Source: Candidatus Fermentithermobacillaceae bacterium
GTDB lineage: Bacteria > Bacillota > Sulfobacillia > Fermentithermobacillales > Fermentithermobacillaceae
Reading direction: 5' to 3'
NCBI GenBank assembly: GCA_012842685.1
Contig: DUSI01000025.1
Span: 1-37,324, forward strand
Length of the DNA: 37,324 nucleotides
The translations under genes were made by a program, and so were the position numbers. This document shows, in pieces, positions 31,753 through 37,324 of the stretch (position 1 is its first letter; each line of letters begins with the position of its first letter). A model generated the notes under the pieces. That model ran no database searches. It was not told where the DNA came from and saw nothing but the letters and a program-made list of their open reading frames with translations.

Positions 31753-32643
31753 TCATATTCCGCCCGCTCTCCGCTTTGAAACCCGGTAAAGGACGTAGTA
31801 TGCCGCAAGGTTGACTAGGAGGACCGCAGTGATCAGCACGGCGGCGGTCCCGTAGGCATTCTCGAAAGATATGCCCTCCCTGGCCAGTATGTAGAAGTGC
31901 ACCGGAAGGGTCCTCACAGAGTCGAAAATAGACTTCGGGAGCCTGAGGGAAGAACCCGCGGTAAATATCACCGCGGCAGTCTCTCCAATCGCCCTGCCCA
32001 TCGCCAGTATGACTCCGGTGATTATCCCGGGCATGGCCGCCGGGAGCACTACCGACGTCACCGTCTGCCACCTGCTCGCCCCAAGCGCGTAGGCGGTTTC
32101 TTTGTAGATATCCGGCACCGACCTCAGGGCCTCTTCGGAGGTCCTCACTATGGTGGGCAGCATCATGGCAGCCAGCGTAAGCGAGCCTGAGAGTATGGAC
32201 CATCCCATCCCGAGCCGGATGACGAAAAACAAGAAGCCGAAAAGCCCGAAGATGATGGACGGGATGCCCGCGAGGCTCTCGGTCCCGAACCGCACTATGC
32301 GGGAGAACAGACCTTCTCGAGTGTACTCGGTGAGAAAGATGGCCGTCCCTATACCCAGAGGCGCAGCGACCGCCACGCTGCTCAGAGTGAGGACCACGGT
32401 CCCGACTATGCTCGGGAAGATGCCGCCTTCACGTCCCATTTTCTCGGGGGATCCGAATAGGAAGCGGGGCGTCATGAGCCGGGCGCCTCTGAGCATTATG
32501 TAGCCGACGATGAAGACCAGGATGGCGACGGCCAGCGCCGCCGAGGCGCGCACCAGCGCCACTCCCAGCACGCCGGATCTCTTCTTGGGTCTACCCGGTG
32601 CTCCCCGCCCGTGAGACTCTCCTCTTCCCGCATCTCGTGCCAT
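31753..32643 (-). CDS. pstA: Phosphate ABC transporter permease PstA
   Basis: 296 residues. After a basic, Gly/Arg-rich cytoplasmic tail (1-25) there are about six membrane spans: roughly 28-52, 78-103, 118-142, 150-165, 205-225 and 270-290. The coupling-helix EAA motif that meets the ATPase is EEALRSVPDIYKETAYALGASRWQT (about 170-194), with GIITGVILAMGRAIGETAAV following. It pairs with PstC to form the phosphate channel. AGGAG lies nine bases before the ATG. The stop of pstC is 12 bases upstream. Confidence 0.95.
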   Translation of the reverse strand: MARDAGRGESHGRGAPGRPKKRSGVLGVALVRASAALAVAILVFIVGYIMLRGARLMTPRFLFGSPEKMGREGGIFPSIVGTVVLTLSSVAVAAPLGIGTAIFLTEYTREGLFSRIVRFGTESLAGIPSIIFGLFGFLFFVIRLGMGWSILSGSLTLAAMMLPTIVRTSEEALRSVPDIYKETAYALGASRWQTVTSVVLPAAMPGIITGVILAMGRAIGETAAVIFTAGSSLRLPKSIFDSVRTLPVHFYILAREGISFENAYGTAAVLITAVLLVNLAAYYVLYRVSKRRAGGI

Positions 32644-32655
32644 TACCTTGTGCTC

Positions 32656-33504
32656 CTATCTTACCCTGTTTCTCACAAACGACCTGGCCAGTATGTTGAG
32701 GGCGCCGATGACGACGAAAAGCACCACGCCGGTGGCAAAAAGTGCCTGCCTGTGGAGCCCAGAAGCGTATCCCATTTCAAGAGCTATGTTGGAGGTGAGG
32801 GTCCTCACAGGATCCAGAAGGGACGTGGGGATGATGGTAGCGTTCCCCGCCACCATTATCACGGCCATGGTCTCCCCTACCGCCCTGCCCATGGAAAGGA
32901 TACCCGCCGCTAGGATGCCCGACCTTGCGGCAGGCAGGACCACCGAAGTGACGGTCTGCCACTTGTCGGCGCCCACCGCCAGCATGCCTTCACGGTAAGC
33001 CTGGGGAACCGCCCTCAGGGCATCGTAAGTGATGCTCACCATGGTCGGCAGTATCATAACGCCCAGTACCAGAGAGGAAGCCAGCACCGAAAAACCAGGG
33101 CCCCCGAGGTGGTCCCGTATCAGGGGGACGATGACCGTGAGGCCTATGAAGCCAAACACCACCGACGGGATCCCGGCGAGTATCTCCACGAGGGGTTTGA
33201 GGACGGCGGCGGTCCTCTTCGGGGCAAACTCGGAAAGGTAAAGAGCGCAGCCCAGCCCCAGCGGAACTCCTACGACCAACGCTCCGAGGGTCACGAAAAA
33301 CGACCCTGCGATCATGGGCAGGATGCCGAAGTGCCCCTTACCGGGAGACCACCTGGTGCTGCCCAGGAAATCGGCGAGCCCGACCTCTGCGAAAAAAGGC
33401 GCCCCCTCTCTGAAAATGAAGAAGATGATGAGGGCGAGGACCGCGACAGATGATAGCCCCACGACGGTAAGGATGGCCTCGGCGATCCTCTCCTTGCGGC
33501 TCAT
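32656..33504 (-). CDS. pstC: Phosphate ABC transporter permease PstC
   Basis: 282 residues with about six membrane spans (first at 10-30, last at 255-275). The coupling motif is YDALRAVPQAYREGMLAVGADKWQT (about 159-183), followed by GILAAGILSMGRAVGETMAVIMVAGN, both standard for PstC. It is translationally coupled to pstS: its ATG overlaps the pstS stop (ATGA), with GGTGAGAG close upstream. Confidence 0.95.
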   Translation of the reverse strand: MSRKERIAEAILTVVGLSSVAVLALIIFFIFREGAPFFAEVGLADFLGSTRWSPGKGHFGILPMIAGSFFVTLGALVVGVPLGLGCALYLSEFAPKRTAAVLKPLVEILAGIPSVVFGFIGLTVIVPLIRDHLGGPGFSVLASSLVLGVMILPTMVSITYDALRAVPQAYREGMLAVGADKWQTVTSVVLPAARSGILAAGILSMGRAVGETMAVIMVAGNATIIPTSLLDPVRTLTSNIALEMGYASGLHRQALFATGVVLFVVIGALNILARSFVRNRVR

Positions 33505-34325
33505 TTGGCTCTCACCAGGCCTTCTCCCGCCAGGATACTCTGGCCTTCTTCACCCATGACAAACTCCATGAACTCCTTTACCCCCGTAGGTACCTCGCCT
33601 TTGGTCACGAAAAGAAACGGGCGGACCAAGATGTACTCGCCTGCCCGGACCGTCTCGACGGAAGCCTCTACTCCATCCACTTTAACGGCCTTGACCCTAT
33701 CATCCACAAGCCCCAGGGAAACATAACCTATGGCCCGTGGGTCGCCGGCAACCGTCTCCCGGACCGCGCCGTTTGAATCCTGGACTATCGCCCTAGGTAG
33801 CACGTCTTCGCCTTCCATGACGAGACCGTCAAATGCATCCCGGGTGCCGGACCCTGCTTCCCTGCTGATGACATGGATAGGTCCCGGCGCGCCGCCCAGC
33901 TCGCTCCAGTCGGTTATGCGGCCGGAGAATATGCCCTTGATCTGCTCTTTGGTAAGCTCCGTCACTGCGTTGTCCCGGTGGACGATGAGGGCAAGGGCGT
34001 CGACGGCTATGACCGTGGGAGTGAGTTCCCTTTCGCTCCCGGCAAGCTCCCTGGACAGCATACCTATGTGGGCGGTGCCCGACATGGCGGCCCTGGCTCC
34101 CGCGCTGGAACCGCCGCCCTGCACGTTTACGGACGGGCGCTCCGGGTAGCGCCTTGCGTATTCCTCGGCGAGGATCTCCGCGAAAGGCTGAACCGAAGTA
34201 GACCCTGCCAGGGTGATAGAACCCGCTCTGCCCTCCCTTGCGCATCCGGAAAGGAGGGCCATAGCCAGCAGACAGAGGAGCAGCCACGCCTGCGGGAGCC
34301 GCAGGATCTCCTTTCTACGTAACAC
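33501..34325 (-). CDS. pstS: Phosphate-binding lipoprotein PstS
   Basis: 274 residues. Residues 1-27 are a lipoprotein signal with lipobox LLSGC, so Cys28 would be lipidated and the protein tethered outside the membrane, as in Gram-positive bacteria. Phosphate-contacting blocks are visible: GSTSVQPFAE, GGGSSAGARAA and SREAGSGTRDAFD. It captures phosphate and hands it to PstCA. The GTG start directly follows the malic-enzyme stop codon (TAG-GTG, no gap); GAGGAG lies 12 bases upstream within the malic-enzyme gene. There is therefore no room for a promoter, and pst expression must depend, at least in part, on read-through from the fum/malic genes or on a promoter inside them. Confidence 0.95.
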   Translation of the reverse strand: MLRRKEILRLPQAWLLLCLLAMALLSGCAREGRAGSITLAGSTSVQPFAEILAEEYARRYPERPSVNVQGGGSSAGARAAMSGTAHIGMLSRELAGSERELTPTVIAVDALALIVHRDNAVTELTKEQIKGIFSGRITDWSELGGAPGPIHVISREAGSGTRDAFDGLVMEGEDVLPRAIVQDSNGAVRETVAGDPRAIGYVSLGLVDDRVKAVKVDGVEASVETVRAGEYILVRPFLFVTKGEVPTGVKEFMEFVMGEEGQSILAGEGLVRAK

Positions 34326-35549
34326 CTACCGGACCATCTCCTCTACCCGCCTGCGGACCTCGAGAGGATCCACTTCTGTCCTCGCAACCCCTGATTCCAT
34401 GGCCGCCCTGGCCACCGCTTCGGCCACTGCGGGGCCCACACGCCGGTCGAAGGGGTCCACGATAATGTAGTCGGGGGTAAGTTCGTCGGGGGCTATGAGC
34501 GAAGCGATGGCTTCAGCAGCCGCAACTTTCATCGCTTCGTTTATGTCGGAAGCCCTGGCCTCGAGGGCGCCCCTCAGTATGCCGGGGAACGCGAGGACGT
34601 TGTTCACCTGGTTCGGGAAATCTGAACGGCCGGTGCCTACCACCATCGCGCCGGCGGCTTTGGCTTCGTCCGGGAAAATCTCGGGGACCGGGTTTGCCAT
34701 GGCGATAACCACCGCCCTATCCGCCATAGACCTCACCATGTCCTGAGTGACCGCGCCGGCCACCGAAACCCCCACGAAAACGTCGGCGCCTCTCATGGCG
34801 TCGGCGAGGGTTCCCCTTATGCTCCTCGCATTTCCTCGCCTCGCCGTATCCTCTTTGAACGGGTTCATCCCTTCGGGACGACCGGGATAGACTATGCCCC
34901 TGCTGTCGCAGACGACGCAGTCCTTCACGCCCGCATCCATGAGGAGGTTGGCAGTAGCTATCCCCGCCGCCCCCGCGCCGTTCACGACTACCCTTATGTC
35001 CTCAATCTTCTTGCCCACAACCTTGAGGGCATTGAGCACCGCGGCAAGCACCACCACCGCGGTCCCGTGCTGGTCGTCGTGGAAAACGGGGATCGAAAGC
35101 TCTTCCTTGAGGCGCTTTTCGATCTCGAAGCACCTGGGAGCCGATATGTCCTCAAGGTTCACTCCGCCCAAGGTGGGCTCGAGCATCTTGACGAACCGCA
35201 CTATCTCGCCTACGTCCTTGCTCGCCACGCAGAGAGGTATGGCATCCACGCCCGCGAAGGCCTTGAACAGGAGAGCCTTGCCTTCCATGACGGGAAGCGC
35301 GGCCCGCGGCCCGATATCCCCCAGGCCGAGCACGGCGCTGCCGTCCGATACCACTCCAATGACGTTTCCTTTGAAGGTGTACTCGTAGACTGTGTCCGGG
35401 TCCGCCGCTATCTCCTTGCACGCCTCGGCGACGCCGGGAGTGTAGGCGAGGGTCAAATCCTTCTTGTCCCGGAGAGGGACCTTCCCTACGATCTCGAGTT
35501 TGCCGCGGTTATCCCTGTGGAGCTTCAAGGCATCGTCTCTGAGCGTCAT
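34326..35549 (-). CDS. NAD(P)-dependent malic enzyme (short bacterial type)
   Basis: 407 residues. It decarboxylates malate to pyruvate, reducing NAD(P). N-terminal LTLAYTPGVAEAC contains the catalytic Tyr (Y36); IPVFHDDQHGTA holds metal-binding Asp residues; VVNGAGAAGIATANLL is the dinucleotide fold; VIAMANPVPEI and GRSDFPNQVNN are family blocks. There is no phosphotransacetylase extension. The ATG at 35549 has a GGGGGAAA stretch just upstream and gives the normal N-terminus; the 26-residue in-frame extension is not family-like. It lies 89 bases after fumB and abuts pstS. Confidence 0.93.
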   Translation of the reverse strand: MTLRDDALKLHRDNRGKLEIVGKVPLRDKKDLTLAYTPGVAEACKEIAADPDTVYEYTFKGNVIGVVSDGSAVLGLGDIGPRAALPVMEGKALLFKAFAGVDAIPLCVASKDVGEIVRFVKMLEPTLGGVNLEDISAPRCFEIEKRLKEELSIPVFHDDQHGTAVVVLAAVLNALKVVGKKIEDIRVVVNGAGAAGIATANLLMDAGVKDCVVCDSRGIVYPGRPEGMNPFKEDTARRGNARSIRGTLADAMRGADVFVGVSVAGAVTQDMVRSMADRAVVIAMANPVPEIFPDEAKAAGAMVVGTGRSDFPNQVNNVLAFPGILRGALEARASDINEAMKVAAAEAIASLIAPDELTPDYIIVDPFDRRVGPAVAEAVARAAMESGVARTEVDPLEVRRRVEEMVR

Positions 35550-35638
35550 GAGTTTTCCCCCGTAGGTCTTAGGATTTTGCGCCGGTCCTTCCGTCCGATT
35601 GCCTGGGTTCACTTCGCGGGCAATCAATATCTAGGCCC

Positions 35639-36205
35639 TTAACGATCGTACATGTCGCGGCCCATTGGATCAACAGCGATGAGGGCGGGGAAATCGACTA
35701 TCTCCAGCCGGTATATGGCCTCCGGGCCGAGGTCGGGGTAGGCAACGAGTTCGGCTTCTTTCACGGCTTCAGAAAGGAGCGCCCCTGCCCCGCCGATGGT
35801 CGCGAAGTAGACCGCGCCGTACTTCGCTATTGCCCGGAGCACGGCCTTGGATCGCTTGCCTTTCCCTATCATGCCCTTGAGCCCCGCGGCACACAGCCTG
35901 GGGGCGTACACGTCAATCCGCCCGCTGGTGGTTGGCCCTAGGGAGCCTATGACTCTTCCGGGGGGCGCAGGGCACGGTCCGGCATAGTAGATCACCTGGC
36001 CATCGAGGGGGAACGGCAGCTCCTCGCCCTTCTCAAGGGCCTCTACCATCCTCTTGTGGGCCGCATCCCGCGCGGTGTAAACGGTGCCGCTCAAGAGGAC
36101 CTTGGTGCCCGCCTTGAGCCTCTTGAGAGGTCCTGCGCCTGTGAAAGGAACCGAGACTCTCAGAGCCCCGTCCCAGAACTCCCCGTGTCCCTTTCTTTCG
36201 AACAT
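35639..36205 (-). CDS. fumB: Class I fumarate hydratase, beta subunit (C-terminal part)
   Basis: 188 residues. With the alpha subunit it forms the two-chain, [4Fe-4S]-dependent, oxygen-sensitive fumarase that interconverts fumarate and malate. Family blocks: LLSGTVYTARDAAHKRM, VIYYAGPCPAPPGRVIGSLGPTTSGRID, GMIGKGKRS and YFATIGGAGALLSEAVKEAE. The ATG at 36205 is chosen for GGGGAG ten bases upstream and for the family N-terminus; it overlaps the alpha gene by 46 bases. Product malate would feed the malic enzyme encoded next. The name follows the two-subunit convention and could also be written fumA-beta or ttdB. Confidence 0.92.
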   Translation of the reverse strand: MFERKGHGEFWDGALRVSVPFTGAGPLKRLKAGTKVLLSGTVYTARDAAHKRMVEALEKGEELPFPLDGQVIYYAGPCPAPPGRVIGSLGPTTSGRIDVYAPRLCAAGLKGMIGKGKRSKAVLRAIAKYGAVYFATIGGAGALLSEAVKEAELVAYPDLGPEAIYRLEIVDFPALIAVDPMGRDMYDR

Positions 36206-37059
36206 GGCTTTTCCGCTCCCCTCAGAACCCCGGTTGCCCGCCTCGCGGCGTGGCACTGGAGGTTTACAGCCACCGGAAGCGCGCCGATGTGTGTTGGGTA
36301 CGTCTCTATATGGACTGCCAGGGCGGTCGTTGAGCCTCCGAATCCCCCTGGACCAATTCCTAGGTTGTTGATGGCGGTGAGAAGCTGCCTTTCCATGGAA
36401 GCGATCTCGGGATCAGGATTTGAATCGCCCACCGGCCTAAGGAGTGCCTTTTTCGCCAGGAAGGCCGCCGTGTCCATCATCCCGCCGACTCCGACGCCCA
36501 CCACCAAGGGCGGACACGCGTTTGGCCCACCCTGCCTTACCGTCTCAAGCACGAAGTCCATGACGCCCTGGGGCCCCGCCGACGGGGTGAGCATCTTTAT
36601 CGCGCTCATGTTTTCGCTGCCCGTGCCCTTTGGAAGCACGGTAACTTTGACGTCGGAACCGGGCACGATGTCAATATGTATGACGGGAGGAGTGTTGTCC
36701 CCGGTGTTTTCCCTGTGGAAGAGAGGGTCCTTCACCACGGATTTCCTGAGGTAGCCTTCCTGGTACCCCCTGGCCACGCCCCTGGTTACGGCTTCTTTTA
36801 GGTCGCCCTCTATGCGGACGTCGCGGCCGACATCCAGAAAGACGTAGGTAAGCCCTGTGTCCTGACAGATGGGGATCCTCCTTTCCCTGGCGAACTCCGC
36901 GTTCTTGAGCAGCGCGCCCAGGATCTCCCGCCCCAGGGCGCTGGTCTCCTTCCGGGAAGCCTCAAGCAAGGCCAGGGCGACGTCACCAGGCAGCTCTATG
37001 GCTGCCTTGATGCACAGCTCTCTTACGAGGTCCTCAATGTCGGAGGCTCTTACGTACAT
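36160..37059 (-). CDS. fumA: Class I fumarate hydratase, alpha subunit (N-terminal part)
   Basis: 299 residues, about 20 more than usual. The three cluster cysteines are C65 (PICQDTG), C182 (NACPP) and C269 (NLQCHA), and GTGSEN, GGMMDTAA and GPGGFGGSTTALAV are typical. The last 25 residues (after CHAARRA) are a polar tail that is read in the region shared with fumB. GAGGG lies six bases before the ATG. This is the first gene of the fum-malic-pst unit. On the minus strand a TATGAT lies about 50 bases upstream (37109-37114) without a good -35, so the promoter is not certain. Confidence 0.92.
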   Translation of the reverse strand: MYVRASDIEDLVRELCIKAAIELPGDVALALLEASRKETSALGREILGALLKNAEFARERRIPICQDTGLTYVFLDVGRDVRIEGDLKEAVTRGVARGYQEGYLRKSVVKDPLFHRENTGDNTPPVIHIDIVPGSDVKVTVLPKGTGSENMSAIKMLTPSAGPQGVMDFVLETVRQGGPNACPPLVVGVGVGGMMDTAAFLAKKALLRPVGDSNPDPEIASMERQLLTAINNLGIGPGGFGGSTTALAVHIETYPTHIGALPVAVNLQCHAARRATGVLRGAEKPCSKERDTGSSGTGL

Positions 37060-37146
37060 ACATATCCCTCAATACATCCCTCGGCGGGAAGGTTCCTCCT
37101 CACGGAAGATCATACCACCCGGTTTCTCTCGAGAACCACTTCTATC

Positions 37147-37155
37147 TGCTATAAT
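37147..37155 (+). promoter_or_regulatory. Extended -10 promoter candidate reading out of the window
   Basis: TGCTATAAT is a perfect extended -10 element on the plus strand, with no clear -35. It lies between fumA and whatever gene follows past 37,324. Confidence 0.4.
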
Positions 37156-37164
37156 GTGTCAATA

Positions 37165-37254
37165 GACAGTGATTCTGTCACCCTAAGACGCGTTAACTAG
37201 TTGGTCCTGAAAAACTGGGTTGAACTTGCGAGGTTTTGCGGACTTAGGCGACAG
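37165..37254. repeat. Short inverted repeats, possible mobile-element end
   Basis: GACAG-tgatt-CTGTC (37165-37179) is a small hairpin. CTGTCACCCTAAG (37175-37187) and CTTAGGCGACAG (37243-37254) are inverted copies differing by one substitution and one base. Repeated GACAG/CTGTC blocks at an edge, followed by an ORF start, recall ends of IS21-type elements, but no transposase is visible, so this is only a suggestion. Confidence 0.3.
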
Positions 37255-37298
37255 ACACGTGTTGTTTTGGCGAGGATCAGGAAGGAATTGGATCATTT

Positions 37299-37324
37299 AT
37301 GTCTAAACCCTCTATATGGAGGGG
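37299..37324 (+). CDS. Possible start of a gene running past the window
   Basis: ATG at 37299 opens the frame MSKPSIWRG up to the window edge, with AGGAAGG about 12 bases upstream. Too short to identify. Its placement after the inverted repeats and promoter candidate is the only support. Confidence 0.25.

Noticed and set aside
1-37324. CRISPR arrays, tRNA or rRNA genes
   Set aside because: No regularly spaced repeats, cloverleaf sequences or conserved rRNA blocks were noticed on either strand; no covariance search could be run.

Overview
The window looks like chromosomal DNA of a GC-rich, anaerobic, probably peptide- or amino-acid-fermenting Bacillota bacterium (Clostridia-like or a deeper thermophilic lineage). 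Support: a tandem glycine riboswitch in front of gcvT, a CBS/DRTGG-type manganese pyrophosphatase, a secreted protein pairing a copper-amine-oxidase-N domain with a GH18 domain, an oxygen-sensitive two-subunit Fe-S fumarase, an AOR-family protein, strong GGAGG ribosome sites and frequent GTG/TTG starts. No tRNA, rRNA, CRISPR array or complete insertion sequence was seen. The exact taxon cannot be fixed from the sequence.

Layout. 1-1,306 (minus): 5' part of gcvT with its glycine riboswitch. 1,390-4,654 (minus): a TPR/CofE-like fusion protein and the first of three M14 carboxypeptidase paralogues. 4,858-7,255 (plus): a ferritin-like protein, a two-half nitroreductase and an unrecognised coiled-coil protein. 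7,400-12,491 (minus): a compact run cobO - M14 - M14 - M42 aminopeptidase. 12,706-17,068 (plus): ftsK/spoIIIE overlapping an AOR-family gene that has lost every Fe-S cysteine. 17,111-18,430 (minus): a membrane-anchored subtilisin-fold protein without His, Ser or oxyanion Asn. 18,596-21,267 (plus): tldD-tldE, ending in a strong terminator. 21,370-23,446 (minus): an XRE regulator followed by a gamma-glutamyltransferase without signal peptide. 23,627-25,570 (plus): a small divergent XRE regulator and the secreted GH18-like protein. 25,571-28,453 (minus): an M20 peptidase and the CBS pyrophosphatase. 28,666-37,059 (minus): one ten-gene unit fumA-fumB-malic enzyme-pstS-pstC-pstA-pstB1-pstB2-phoU-CBS protein. 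37,060-37,324: a promoter-like site, short inverted repeats and possibly the start of a further gene.

How the genes fit together. Eight genes look like active peptidases or peptide-processing enzymes (three M14, M42, M20, TldD, TldE, GGT) and one looks like a dead subtilase, so the left two thirds resemble a peptide-degradation neighbourhood. The glycine-induced gcvT fits amino-acid catabolism. The right end joins C4-acid metabolism (fumarate to malate to pyruvate) to phosphate uptake: the malic-enzyme stop codon directly abuts the pstS start codon. The two PstB ATPases carry complementary defects (Q-loop in one, signature motif in the other) that would fall in the same composite ATP site, which suggests an asymmetric heterodimeric phosphate importer. 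This, the cysteine-less AOR homologue, the TPR/CofE fusion and the divergent XRE pair with a predicted leaderless repressor mRNA are the most unusual features.
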